Below are positions 44,514 to 57,122 of a stretch of 64,000 nucleotides of DNA, piece by piece. The notes beneath the pieces were generated by a model. That model was not told where the DNA came from. It saw only the letters and a program-made list of their open reading frames with translations, and made no database searches. Position numbers and translations under genes: made by a program. Origin of the DNA: Rotaria sordida (taxonomy: Eukaryota; Rotifera; Eurotatoria; Philodinida; Philodinidae); contig CAJNOL010000281.1 in the NCBI GenBank assembly GCA_905250125.1, forward strand, positions 1 to 64,000. The letters run 5' to 3'. How positions within the stretch are numbered: position 1 is the first letter of the stretch; each line of letters begins with the position of its first letter.

Positions 44514-45846
44514 TCAAGCCACAGATTGAGCATTGGCAGCAATACGTGGCCATAAGTCAGCACATTCTTTAGCAACTGGTCCTGTTATAGCTGAACCTTT
44601 TAATTCACCTTTGTTATTAACAATAACACCAGCATTATCTTCAAAATAAATAAATGTACCATCCTTTCGACGAAATGGTTTACGTTGTCGGATGATGACG
44701 GCAGGCATAACCTTTTTACGTAAATCAGGTTTGCCTTTCTTTATAGTTGCTAAAGAAAAAAAAATGAAATATGATTTTATTATTTATTTCAATGTATACA
44801 ATGAAAGAATTTAACATGTGTGAAATAAATTCTCCTTTACAGATAGTATATACTCAAATTTTGATTTTTAATACCGATATACTTGCAAATGATTTACATG
44901 GCTGTTAGCACAATTCTTGCAGGATTTAAAGGTGATATATTCTTTTCATTTAATCCTCTAGAAATACTTAGAGCATACTAAAAGTTCTGGTCATGACGTT
45001 TAAAGAATCTTTTCGGATAAGGGGACCTATTGAGAAATGAAAAGCAAAATATATCATGTTGTAGAGCTTTGTGAGGCGCATCAAATGGTATATAGTAAAT
45101 CTTGTTTTCATCAATTTACTGATAGACAACTACACATCCACACCCAAGCGTGATAAGTTTCTGAATATTGTGCTCCTTGGTATTAGTCGAAAGTATTTTT
45201 TCTCACAGATTTTTTGACGGGCTACAACCTCCTATATGTAGCATCTCCGGTCATCTTGTCAGTGTATAGTCATCTATCAGTAAATTGATTCTAAGACCTT
45301 CAAAGTCTTACGAAAACAAGATTTTCTATATACCATACGACATGTCTCAAAAAGCTCTACGACATCGGATATTTACTTTTTCATTTCTCAATAAACCTCC
45401 TTATTCGAAAAGATCCTTTAAATGCCGTGGTCAGAACTTTTAGTATGTTCTAAGTACAATAAGAAAGTAGTTCACATATTATAACGAGACGTCATTAATT
45501 TACAGTCTGTGATCGTATACACTGAACAACTATGGATATATCACCGTGATCAGAGAATAGCCAACTTTTTCAAAGGCATCAAACACTACCGAACGATTTC
45601 TTTGTCCATTTTGAATCACATGAAAATATATATATATATTCAATTGTTAAACTTACAAATAATCATATCACCAACACAAGCAGCTGGTAAACGATTGAGT
45701 CGTGCACCAAAACCTTTAACTGAAATAACAAATAAATTTTTTGCACCTGTATTATCAGCACAATTAATAACTGCACCGACTGGTAAACCAAGTGAAATAC
45801 GAAATTTACCACCTCCGACACCACCACGACCTCTTTTGGCTGACAT
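44514..45846 (-). CDS. RPL23: 60S ribosomal protein L23 (uL14)
   Basis: Two reverse-strand exons (45846-45657 and 44749-44514) join in phase to 141 residues, one more than human RPL23. The protein binds 25S/28S rRNA at the subunit interface, near the factor-binding site. The sequence matches the family along its whole length: [73 protein letters not shown] and [18 protein letters not shown]. The single intron is 907 nt and carries a foldback transposon. The splice at I-I-S keeps the expected reading. Confidence 0.97.
44965..45465. mobile_element. ~500-bp foldback/MITE inside the RPL23 intron
   Basis: The left arm (about 44970-45120) and right arm (45295-45460) are inverted copies sharing CATACTAAAAGTTCTG, TATTGAGAAATGAAAA, ATGGTATATAG and AATCTTGTTTTC. 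The spacer has no coding frame. The arms differ at about one in seven positions, so the insertion is old. A fragment of the AGTAGTTCACATATTATAAC repeat follows directly at 45470. Confidence 0.75.
45466..45540. repeat. Repeat fragment (AGTAGTTCACATATTATAAC family) in RPL23 intron
   Basis: AAGAAAGTAGTTCACATATT, then ATAACGAGACG and GATCGTAT match 24155-24210 in order. It abuts the foldback element. Confidence 0.6.
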
Positions 45847-46279
45847 AGTTATTTATTTATTAAATATATCTAGAAATAACAATATTTTACATTAAGAACG
45901 AAAACAAATTTTTCAGAATTAAAATATTTTTTTGTTTTTTAAAATATATACACACGCACACGCACAAAATGAGAAGTAGTAGAGACAACTTACAAACCAA
46001 AAAAAAAAATATATATACATTCAAATCATTGGTTTTTTTTTTGTTCGTAACAAAAAAAAAGAATATTAACAATAATCATTTCTAAGATCAAGTTTAACCG
46101 AAGACAAAAATTTGAGAATATCACACACATACTTTAGCTAAATATATTTTATTGTCTAGAGTAAATAAACAATGATATCTGTTATTTCATTTCTATTGAA
46201 TTCAGAAAATTAACAAAATCATTATGTTATAATTGTATTCACAAGAATTGTTAAAACAAAAAAAATAAATAAAAGAGAT
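45847..46279. promoter_or_regulatory. RPL23 upstream region
   Basis: This is the 433 bp between the RPL23 start and the BAHD1 stop on the same strand. It must contain the RPL23 promoter and the BAHD1 3' UTR. An alternating AC/GC run (ACACACGCACACGCAC) sits at about 45950-45965. No TCT initiator could be fixed without transcript data. Confidence 0.4.
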
Positions 46280-49200
46280 TCATATGCTTGATGTTGTTGT
46301 TGTTATCATTGGAGAATTATTTAAACTTGGATTTTTTAAAATTCGTTTAATTCGATAATCATATACATAACGACAAAAAAATATATTTTGATTACCAACA
46401 GTCATTGCCGGTAATGATCGATGACGAACAATTGAAGTATTTCTATTTAATAGTGACTTCAATTGTCCGACTGATTTAGAATGTTCAAAGAAATTCGTCG
46501 ATTTTTCACGAAGATAATAACTATATAAGGAAAAAGAAAACCTTATAGAACTTGAATAGAAGTAATAAAAATGGAATTTTATTAAGATCAAATATTCAAT
46601 ATTGGTAAACATCATATTACATTTTTCTTCTATTATAGAAAGAAATATACTTACCGATTATATTCATTTAAATTAAGTACATAACATTTATCTTCAATAC
46701 AAGCAACATTAATACAATCAGAATATCTTGAAGCTAAAAGTTCATTTGGTAAAAAATGTTCTTTAATATGTGCTGGTAATTCTGTATGTTCAGGATGATA
46801 ATACCAAATAAGTGACATTTGAATTTCATCTAAAAAACAAAAAAAAAAGGAAGATTTTAATCAATAAATTATGAATAATAATATTCATTTACTTGTTGTT
46901 GGTTCTTTCCAAAACCATTTAACTTTAGCTAAATATGATGTAGTATTATTATTATCTGTATCAGTTTCAGAACGTAATATAACACAATCATATGAATTAA
47001 TTATATCTTTTTCTATGACATGTTGAATTGATGAATAACATTCACGAATAACAGGTGGTTTATCAGACTTTAAAATTTTGCAAAAATAAATTTTTTTTTT
47101 TTTTTTTTTTTGAGAAAATAAAAAGAGATAATTAACTTACATGAATTGAAACAAGTTTTTTTTCAGATTTTCCAAATAAAATCCAATAATTTGAAATTTT
47201 TTTTTGTTTTTTTCTTTGATGAGAATTTTTATTTGATAATGTTGATTGTAAAGATATATTTGATGCTGAATTTGTACGTTTTTTACGTAAATTTTTATCT
47301 ATTATTGATATAGTTCGAATAGAATTTGCCGTAGTTGCTGAAATAGTTCGACGTTTAGGTATATATTTCAAAGATTTTTTATTATCCAAATTATTTGATG
47401 TTGATAAAATAATTCTTGATTGATTATTATTTATTGTTTTTCTTGGTGATATTATTATGGAATTATTTATTTGTGAAATTTTCTCATCGATTGATAGAAT
47501 TGATGAACTGAAATAAATAATTTTCAAAATATTTTTTCCTTGAATTAATTGTCATTATATGAAAAGATCTATGTGAACTACTTTAAGAATCCAAAGAGTA
47601 GTTTAAATAGACAATGAAGTTCTTGTCATCAAATGGAATTTAATAGAGAGGAAAGTTTCTGAAGAAGTAAACATAGTAGTTTTCAGATTATCTTAAAAAA
47701 AAATATTTTTTAGCAATGCTGTGATAAATTTTTGTTTGTGATGCTTCTAACTTTTTAAGAGAAGATTGTGAAAAATTCAGCAATCTCTCATTTTATCCAG
47801 GATTTTGAACTCTTCTATGACTTAAAAACTACTGTGTTTGGTTTTTCAGAAACCTTTCTCTCATAGTCTGTCTGCGAAATATCGCATTTTATAGAGAATT
47901 ACATCAGTTATTCATCTTCAAATGTATTTCAAGGAATAAAACATCTGGATATAAAACTTTGGTATTTTAACTTTCTATCAGAGATGTCCATCGCGGCGAT
48001 TTTCAAAAAAAAAGTGTTCGTGTCTATGGATCTTTCTTCTTGAGTTATGATTATTTTCGAAATCAACTTTCAAGTTCAAACTCATTACCATACTTTTTTT
48101 TTGTTAATGAAAATGTCAGAATTTCTAGTATTTTCTATCCTAAAATATAAATCTAAATTTTGCCAAACAGAATGTTCAATATTGACATCAAAAGATAAAA
48201 CATACAAGAACGTCTGATAATTTCAAAATCAATATCGAAAACTTAAAAGAGCTCGTGCCTATAGACTGTTGAAGCCGACTAATGACCATGGCACTGAATT
48301 TGCGTTTCATGGAAAAACCAAACGATTGTATTTTGACCTGAAATTTTGTTCATAAAGAAGCCTCGTGGTTTCAATCAAAACGGATACTTTATCCTTGAGT
48401 TATTGGATGGCTAAAAAATGATACTGAAAAGTCAGAAAATTGAACAATTTTGAAAATTCAATATCTCAAGAATAAAGCATCCATTTTTGGCTGAAACCAT
48501 GAGGCTTCTTTATGGACAAAATTTCAAGTCAAAATACAATCGTTTGATTTTTCCATCAATCGCAAATCCAGTGCCATGATCATAAGTTGGACACGAATTC
48601 TTTTAAGTTTTGGCTATTGATATTAAGATCTACTTGTCGGTAATTTCTATCGAGCATGTCGACATGGTTAAAAATTAATAAATGTAACATCATTCAATGT
48701 AATTTTTCGTACTGATTCTAAATATGTCCTTATTTTTCTTTTAAAGTATTTCTGAGACAAAAAAACGCTAAAGAACTTTTAAACCCTATGATATATTTTG
48801 CAAATCTCTCTTTGGAAAAATATACTTTTATCTTAAATGATCGAAGCATGGCCATTTGTTGGACCTACGACGATCTTCGAGTTAGAATAATTTTTTGCAT
48901 ATTATTCAAATCACAAAAAATATATCGCTTTCATTTTATTACAAAATGTCCATAGTGCGAAGAACTGTATTTAGTTCTAAACGATCATAACTCTCAAAAA
49001 AAGCGCAGTGAATAAGAGATGTTCGTGTTCTTTTTACCTATTAGATTTTGTTTCACTATTAATACGTCTTTTAATTGGAGAAGATTTTCTTTGCGTCGTT
49101 GTTTTTATTGTTCCATTTAATTGATTTAAATTTGTTTTATTATTTATTGAAAGATTTAATACATTATTTTCAATTATTGTTGATGTATGTTTAGATTCTT

Positions 49201-51132
49201 TTTCAATAAGATTATTATTATTATTAATTAAACTAGAAGATTTTTGTAATGATAATGAATTTGTATTATTATTATTATGTATATGATGATGATGATGTGT
49301 ATGTAAATGAAATGTTAATCTATCATTTTTTGATAATGATGAAATTTCTTGTTTTTGTTTTGAATTCAATATTGATAATTTTTTAGTTTTATTTTCCGAA
49401 TATATTCTAGATGTTTTCTGATTAATTGATAATGGTTGAATTTGATTATGTAAAGATGTTGATGATTGAAATGGCCAAGCTAAAAATATGCAAAAAATTA
49501 AATCACAATAACAAATGAAAATTATAATTTAAATAGAATTAAGCATAAGAAGATAAATCATTAAATTTCTCTTTAAAATCATATATTTTATAGTACAATA
49601 TATAAAACGAAAAACAAAAAATAGAACGGAAATCAAAGAAAGCATATAGAATAAGTATGTGACTGTGTTGTGAAGATCTATTCAACGTTCTTACATACCA
49701 ATAGCTGATTTTTCAGTCACAATTAAAATATTCTTTTCTATCTACAATAATTGAATAATATGGTAATAGAAAAGGGAAAGCATATATTTGATTGATATAT
49801 TAATATTCATATTTTTTCTAATATATATATATCTTATCGGATTACTATTTATAAAACTCATCTTGTTCTTTTAATAATACAAGAAAAATTTAACAAATAA
49901 ATATGTATATAGAAAAATATAAACAACAAATAGACAAATAATATATATATAAATTAGTCCTATAGCTTACTTGAATATTGCCAACAAGGTAAAATAGGAT
50001 AAAATGAATGTAAATTATTGAGAGAATATGTAGTTGATGGAAAAAGAAAAGTAGGATTATTTCTTGTTGATAAATGTTCAAATGAATGTGATATTGTATT
50101 CGAAGTCATAGAATCAATTGGTTTTGAATTATTAATTAATAATGCTTAAAAAACAAAAAATCATATTAAATATAATTTTTTTTTTTTTTCTATTTAAAAA
50201 TATAATATTAAACCTGTAGATTTATTATTTATTGATGATGATTCATGAGAAATTTCATGTTGAGAATATGGTGGTGGTGGTGATGATGATGATACACGAT
50301 CATATAAATCTACTTCTTGTGTCCATTTAATAAGATTATCACGTTTTGAAGATATTGTTTCATATAAACGATTATGTTCAGCTAAAATAGCTTCAGTTAA
50401 TAATGGATATTTTGTATTAGTTGATAATGAAGATTGTATAGAATTATTTGTTATAATATTTGATGATTGAGAATATTCAGTTTGAATTGGTATATTAATT
50501 ATAGATGATGTAGGAATAGGAAATGATGGAATATTAGATTTATTTGATTTAATAGAAGGTTGTTCAGATTGAATATCAATTTTATTTGTACGATGTCGAC
50601 GAATAATTGATGTTGAATATTTATTATTTCGTGAATAATTATAACGACTACGTTCAATTTCATTTTGTTGCATAATCATAGCAGATGCACGTGAACTTGC
50701 TTCACGATGAATACGAGTAGGTTTATGTAAATCTGTTTGTGTAAGTTTAATATTATCAGATTTTGTTGAAACATTTGAAATTTGACGTTTTCTTTTATTT
50801 GTTTGAATATTTATTTTTTTTGTTTTTGAATTATTTGATAGAATTGATGTTGATTTTATTGAATGATTTAATTTTCTTGTTGGTGAAAGAATACTTGTAC
50901 AATATTGAAGAAGTGTTGTTGCTGTTAAACTTGAAAGACGTTTTTGTTTTGGTTGTATAATTGATGATGTTTGTTCAAGATAACGTTTTGTTGATGAAGA
51001 TTTTTTTACTGATATTTTCTTTTGTATAACATTATGTGTAATTTTTCGTTTTGAAATAGAAATTTTCTTTGATTTAGATGAAGATTTACCAGATGTTGTT
51101 GTTGTCGTTGTTGTACGAACACGTCGAGACAT
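46280..51132 (-). CDS. BAHD1: BAHD1-like heterochromatin protein (BAH domain)
   Basis: Seven reverse-strand exons (51132-50214, 50144-49971, 49479-49038, 47507-47141, 47067-46893, 46829-46655, 46520-46280) join in phase to 830 residues. The first 600 residues are low-complexity, basic and Ser/Thr/Asn-rich, with a Pro-rich SSSSPPPPYSQHE patch and an HTHHHHHIH run. Residues about 635-755 are a BAH domain with the BAHD1/BAHCC1 pattern (SYDCVILRSE, MSLIWYYHPEHTELP, NVACIEDKCYVLNLNEYNRY), and the end FFCRYVYDYRIKRILKNPS matches the C-terminal motif of BAHD1 (RHVYDFRHGRILKNP). Vertebrate BAHD1 reads H3K27me3 and recruits deacetylase complexes to silence genes. Intron 3 (49037-47508) holds a foldback and a hAT end fragment. 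Confidence 0.86.
48221..48625. mobile_element. ~400-bp foldback element in BAHD1 intron 3
   Basis: The left arm (48225-48410) and right arm (48445-48622) are inverted copies sharing AAACTTAAAAGA, AAACGATTGTATTTTGAC, AAGAAGCCTC-TGGTTTCA and TGAG-TATTG. The spacer is only about 35 bp, so the transcript could fold into a 180-bp hairpin. It resembles the foldback in RanBPM intron 8. Confidence 0.75.
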
Positions 51133-51439
51133 TATTAGAGATGAAATGTTCGTATATTAGAATGTTTAATATCTATAAAAGATTTAGATATATAAATGAT
51201 TGATATTAAAATAGAATTTAAAATAGAATAAATAACAAACAAACGATTACCATTGGACTCTCTTATACGTCTTGAGAGAGTTTTAAAGTTAAAAATACAA
51301 TATTAATTTAAAGAAAAAAATTGTTTTTAAAGATAATTTATAAAATATTTTATTTCAAATATTAATAAATTATTTAAAAATTTTTCATATTAGAATTATT
51401 AGACAATCGAAAGATGTCGCTAGAAGGGTATATGCCATT

Positions 51440-52715
51440 GAATATTTTAAAGTTTCATTCCTTAAAAAAAAATATGTTGGGTCAGATATATCGCATGATA
51501 TTTTCGAAAGATATATAATAAACAAGAGTCAAAAATAGCTTATTTGACAATCCAAAATTCTCTATATGATATTCTTAACTATGTAATTTTTCAAACAAAG
51601 TTATTTGTACATTATAAATCAATTGACTATTTTCATACTGATATCTTATAATGCAAAGAAAAATCACATCATGATCAAGAGAAAATGGTGTACAACCGTA
51701 CTCTATGTGAAGGATAGGAGTACAATAGTAGAGTAATTCTTTTGAAAATGCACGACAATTACATTGACTTCATTCGAATCGAATGAAACTTTCAGAGTAG
51801 ATACTATTCAATGAGGCGATCATTTGATTAGGCGGATACTTTTTTGTCCAACATTTTCTTTGCATCGAAAAGCTTCTGAGAAAACTCAGTTTTTTCGAAT
51901 TTTTGGAAGCTAAATTTCTCTGACAAGGAACAAGATTTAATTGATGATTTTGTATGCGTTAGAATCAGGAAGGATGTTCACTTTTTTTTAAAATTAACTT
52001 TAGGGTTCTCTGATGAAAAAATTAAAGATTTCGGTGAGGAGAGCAGTACATATTCATAGTCTACTCAAACCAAACTAACAAAAAAATGATATTTCAACAT
52101 TGGTTCGACAGATTTTCATAGAAATTGGCCATTGAAGTAAACATGCTTTTCTTATAGCCTATGTCAAGGAAATCTCAAATATAAAATTTATAAAAAAGTA
52201 AAAATCTTCCAATCATCAACTAAATCTTGTTCTTTGTTGTAGAAATTTAGCTTCCAACACTCGAAAAAGCTGATTTTTATGAGAAACTTTTCAATGTGAA
52301 GAAAAACGTTGGACAAAAAAGTTCGCGCTTAATGAAATGATCCCCTCATTGAATAGTATCTACTCTGAAAGTTCTACCTTTCTATCATTTCAAATAGAGA
52401 AAGAGATCTTGGCATGCTCTTTCCAACAAAAAAAAACCAAGTAATTGGCTACAATAAAGTTTCTTCAAAAGATTCTGAAAAGCATGAACATAGAAAAAAA
52501 AATGAAAACAAATGTCAAACCATTTCTGATAGCAGCGCATATTTTTCAAAAAGATAATGACAGAAATCATCAAAAATCTTCACGAAAAAAAGGAAGTGCC
52601 GAATAAAAAAGAATCGTGTCATTTATGAAAGGTCAAGTCTTGAAATATTCTCCTATGCACTTATCTTAATTTCAATAATTCGAACGAACATTGACTGTTT
52701 TCAAGGAGGGGACGA
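51440..52715. repeat. Unclassified interspersed element, copy B, with nested foldback
   Basis: The same 5' and 3' segments as copy A are present (near 51505-51560 and 52615-52690), with an inserted foldback between them (51785-52376). Removing the insert leaves roughly 600-650 bp, close to copy A, which supports nesting. There is no coding capacity. Confidence 0.65.
51785..52376. mobile_element. ~590-bp foldback/MITE nested in copy B
   Basis: The left end GAAACTTTCAGAGTAGATAC, then TATTCAATGAGG-GATCATTT and TTTTTTGTCCAAC, is repeated inverted at the right end with only a few changes over about 150 bp. The spacer is about 280 bp. The arms are fairly similar, so the insertion is younger than its host repeat. 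Confidence 0.78.
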
Positions 52716-54117
52716 GGACTTTATTTTCTGTTTGTATTACAATTCTTTTGAGATAAATCTGTAGATGCTGTTGAGTACATTGATATAAAAAGAAAATTAA
52801 GCTAGGACGCTAACAGATCCAGGAAATCAACGAGAAGATGACGATCTATCGGAATGGACGAAATGAATGAAAAATTATTCGCAAAGACATGCCGATCACT
52901 GCTTTGTAACCCCTCTCTAAGTACGCCGTTGGACTAAGTGAGACTTCGTTCTTCTAGATTTTTCAATTTACATAGGAAGACGACTTTCGAAGCATAAGAT
53001 CGTATCTCTCTGACATATGACATCGCATTCAGGTAATTACTCATGTGACACATTTGTTCATACTACTGTCATCACACAAACAATCGATTGCTGATCAAAA
53101 AACCAATTACCAATAAGTATATGTCTGCTTGTTGCTGATGACATTGAAATAGAACTTTTCGATAATTCATTTTTCTCTCTATGCATTCAACTACTCCGTT
53201 ATATGGTTCATCATCAGTAGATAAATTTCCATTAAAAACGAATTTTTTTAGTACAACAATATCATTTTTCATTTCTGTGACTTATTCTCAAGTACAAAAT
53301 AAATTGCTCAAATTTTCACTCTTATGATTTTATATAAATTAGCAGTTTGAAAAAGTAAAACTACTTCGAAACATCGAGATCTCATGAATTATCATATCGG
53401 AATCGCATATGAGATCATACTCGATTACAGAGCACTAATAACAAGTCATAAAAAAACACAGACATATTATATTCTGCTTTAATGACATGTCATGATTATC
53501 AATCCCATTACTAAGATAAACTTGAAATCTCCTTCAATTCAGTTTTTTAATGTTGAGAAAATTTATATTAATTCTCATCTTCTCTATATAGCTATTTTAA
53601 TTTCTTTTATCCCTACAAGATTTCAATATTTATCTGATACTTAACAACATAACCATGAAAAAAAATTCACACGTTGTCAATTCACAGGATTTAGATTTAT
53701 TGCTTTTCTCAATGAACCACCAGACAATGTTAAATGACCAATATCTATCGTAGAACGAAAAAACAAAACAAGATGTTCATCGGAAACATCTACATTCTGA
53801 TTTATTCTAGATATGAAAATGAAGCATGTAAATTGTTCAAAATGGTGAATATTCAACATAGAAATTTTGTTTATTTTCTTAATCAATGATTGGCTCATCA
53901 ATCACATTCAAAATTGCTGTCAATTAGATTCTCTATTGGTTCATTCGACATTTTTGTTTTTTTCACAATTTATTAAATTCCCAATCAAAACAAAAACTAA
54001 GAGAAATCACATGTGACATTCATTTTATTTACAAGTAAACATCAAAGATAATAACATATGAATTGCTTATTATATTTTTACAAGGTTGAAAGAAAAACTA
54101 GAAGAAATTTAATTTTG
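52716..54117. other. Region 3' of the Rel-like gene; ORFs of doubtful status
   Basis: Two reverse frames (53901-53677, about 74 codons; 53272-53072, about 66 codons) have partly gene-like codons, and the second ends in a GTAATTGG donor-like site. Neither connects in phase to the gene upstream, which ends at its own TAA (54118-54120), and neither shows a domain. They may be exons of an unrecognised gene or a decayed duplicate. I do not call them. Confidence 0.35.
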
Positions 54118-57100
54118 TTATGCTAATGATTTTTTCAATTCAACACCTTCTTCTAAAAAAAAAAACAAAAAGAAAATTAAGAAATGATTAAAACAAAAAG
54201 CAAAAATTTTTATAATACCTTCAAGTAATGAATTTGATCGACAAAAAATATTTGTATTAAAAAATTTACCTGTTTGTTCACATTTAATTACTAAACGAAA
54301 ATCAAGTTGAGATTTTTTTAATTGATAATGTGCAATTTTATTTTTAACATTATTTCCAATGAATGGATAAGACATTTCATTATTATCTATAAAACAAAAA
54401 AATGATAAATTGAATTTTTTAAAAAAAAAACATTTAACTTATTATCATACCAAATGAATATAAAATGTTAATGTGTTTAAGATGACATTGCTTAAGACGT
54501 GTAAGAATTATATGAGGAAAGCTAAAAGAATGCGATATATATTTTTTTTTAATTCATATATAATTATTTTGACAACATACCGTTTTGAACGAGAACAAAT
54601 CTCATCTTTGTTTATTTTAAAATAGATTGATGAATCTTGAATAATAATATCAGAATGTATTTTTTTCTTTGCACATGAATATAGAAGTGGATATGGATGA
54701 ATATATGATATATCTTGATAAGGCACAGTAAGACGTGTAACACGTATGAAAAGATTAGAATTATCAGATAGAATTGTTGGAAGCTAAATTGAAGAAGACA
54801 AAATATATTAATGTTAATTATTTTTTTTGATGTTGTTCTTGACACTTACTGCAATTGTCACATATCGACCATGTATTCCTTTGATATATCGTCCTGATTG
54901 ATGTTGTTTACTTAGTTTTTTTGTATTGACTAAATTTCCATCGATTGATAAACTTGTAATTTCACTTAAGTAACGTACATGATAAATAGGTTCTGGTGGA
55001 TTAATAAATGAAAGGAAAATATCATGATGATATTGTAAATTCGTTGATGACTAAATTAAATATAAATATTTATATTAACATAGGAAAAGAGAATTGTAAT
55101 AAATTTACAGAATTATGTGAAACAATATTTTGTTGTTGATTAGCATAGATTGGTAAAGTCGACGATGGAACAGAAGTAACTAAATAAATTCATTGAATAT
55201 GTGCAAAAAAGTGTAACATAAGTTTTTTGAAATTTATATACTCGACATAGATAAAAATGAATTTATATATAGATATTCATCAAGTACTCGACTTACTAAA
55301 TTCAGGAGTGCTATTTCCAACGTTTTTCTAATCATCATCTCACCTGATAGTCATCATTGAGGAGTTGCAGGTCCACGTTTTTGTGGATTCGTACCCGGTC
55401 AGTAGTGTCAAACTTGAAAGTTGAATTCAAGTATTCAACTATTAGTTCAACTATTCAAGTACTCAATTAGTTAACGGCTGGAATGCCACTAGAATCATCT
55501 AATATCACAGGTATTATCTGCAAGACTACAAGCATCCCCTATGATGCTACAAGCATTCCATAGGATGCTACAAGTATTCACTATGATGCTACAAGTATCA
55601 CCTAGAATGCTAAAAGCATTTCCTAGGATACTACAGTTTTGGGTTGATATGCTGTAGACATTATCTGGGATGCTACAAGAAGTATTCTGAGAAGCTTCAG
55701 CTAATGTGCAGCACTTAGTAGGAATAATGGTGTACACAGAGACGTTCATGGGTCGCGGCTCTTCGGGAGCCGCTTCGCACCCCCACGCCGCAACGCTGAA
55801 ATAAAAGGTTTCTTAGGTGGGAAACGCGCTTCCCCGCTGAATATTCACAGAACACTTGAGAAATTAAAATTTGAATAGTTGAATATTTGAATTCAAGTTT
55901 CAAGCATTACATGTATGATCATCAATAGAAAGGTGAGAAAAACACTTTGGATTAGCCGATATAGGTGTAGATATTGAGTTTCTCTATTTTCTCGCATACA
56001 CATTCGGATTGGAGGATAGACATCATCGACTTAATTGACATAACCAATCCAAATTTATATGTAGTGATTGATGAATTAAAGAAACGACACGCTTACGATG
56101 AAACAACTTGATAACAATATGAATGACACTCCATGAAATGAAAAAAAACTGAATAAGAAGTGTCAATGAAACGGGAGCAAAACTTTTTTGAAAATAGCAT
56201 TAATTGTAGTGGGTCATAGTCTCCGCACGATTATAGGCATAAAACATAATAAATATTTTTTATTGTATATAAAAAAAAAAAAAAGAAAAGAGCAAAAAAC
56301 ATCAAAACTGAAAAAAGGAAAATCAAGATCTCAACCGGATTTTGAGATCAAAGAACTATAATAATATTACTTACTTTGTGGAAGATCGAACTTCGAATTT
56401 AATAAAAATTGATCAATACATGTTTTTTCTTCTTCGTCGTCTTCTTTTAAATCATTCAAAGAACATATATCAAGTGATGACCACAATTGATCAGAATCAA
56501 ATGTAACTAAAATGATATAAACTTCTACAACAAATAGTGATTCGAATAGAGAGAATTGTTTCCAATATAGAGACTCCAAAAAAACAAAATTCCTAGTTTT
56601 TCAATACCTAGAGTGTGTCGAGGTGCTTTTGTATAGACTAGATATAACGATAGAGTAAACCATTCTCTACAAAAAATGTTTCTTGGATCTTGTGTAAATT
56701 AAATTCAATGAAGGAATGCCATAGAGAGAGCCAAGATATCTTTATCGAATAAAATCATTATCAAAAAACTTCAAATGGAAGGCAGAAAACTGATTTAGGA
56801 GAGACCTTAGTTTTCCAGACATCCTCATCTAAGCAGTTTTATTGGAATTTTTAGGGTATACCAGTCCCGATAGAGAATCCTTCCAGCTATTCGAAAATTT
56901 TTTCAGATTTTTTTCTAGCTATTACCATCGAGAAAAAAAGCTCAAAAATACAACTGTTCTAAACTTTTGTCTGTTAATATATATATATGTAAAATTTAAA
57001 TAAAACTTACTATCAATATCAGTAAAATCAATAGGAAGTAGACTATCTTCATTATTATCAAATGTCATAGCTGTTGAATTAAAAAGTATATCTTGAAAAA

Positions 57101-57122
57101 TGGGTGATTCTTCCTTAGTCAT
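54118..57122 (-). CDS. Possible Rel-homology transcription factor, single domain
   Basis: Eight reverse-strand exons (57122-57011, 56506-56375, 55179-55109, 55050-54850, 54783-54581, 54521-54451, 54386-54219, 54152-54118) join in phase to 330 residues. The first 80 residues are acidic and rich in Leu/Phe (NNEDSLLPIDFTDID, KEDDEEEKTCIDQF), like an activation region. The middle can be aligned by eye to the N-terminal Rel-homology domain: FINPPEPIYHVRYLSE (compare the RxRYxCE recognition loop), GRYVTIA then LFIRVTRLTVPY, YIHPYPLL (compare HPHxLVGK), and SQLDFRLVIKCEQTGKFF (compare L-VVRLCFQ). The protein ends before any IPT dimerisation domain. Similarity is weak, the loop Cys is replaced by Leu, and another immunoglobulin-fold factor is possible. 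The gene model is firmer than the family name. Confidence 0.45.
55400..55912. mobile_element. hAT-like non-autonomous element in intron 2 of the Rel-like gene
   Basis: The left end CAGTAGTGTCAAACTTGAAA then GTTGAATTCAAGTATTCAAC pairs, inverted, with the right end GTAATGCTTGAAACTTGAAT then TCAAATATTCAACTATTC. CAGTAGTGTCAAACT resembles hAT ends. The interior holds the 21-bp minisatellite and a GC-rich patch (GGTCGCGGCTCTTCGGGAGC). I found no 8-bp duplication, so the class is tentative. Confidence 0.5.
55520..55700. repeat. 21-bp minisatellite, about eight units
   Basis: Units such as GATGCTACAAGCATTCC(ATAG) repeat with exact 21-bp spacing and alternate CTAT/ATAG joints. The 84-codon reverse frame (55495-55749) over it shows the same period as a CSI(I/L)-N-A/T pattern and is not a gene. 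Confidence 0.85.

Noticed and set aside
50763..50960. 65-codon forward frame rich in Leu and Phe
   Set aside because: It is antisense to the Ser/Lys-rich BAHD1 exon 1, and the hydrophobic content is a by-product.
53677..53901. Possible exon encoding a missing IPT domain of the Rel-like gene
   Set aside because: It does not join in phase, the upstream gene has its own stop, and no IPT pattern is visible.
55495..55749. 84-codon Cys/Ser/Ile repeat protein
   Set aside because: It is produced by the 21-bp minisatellite in an intron.
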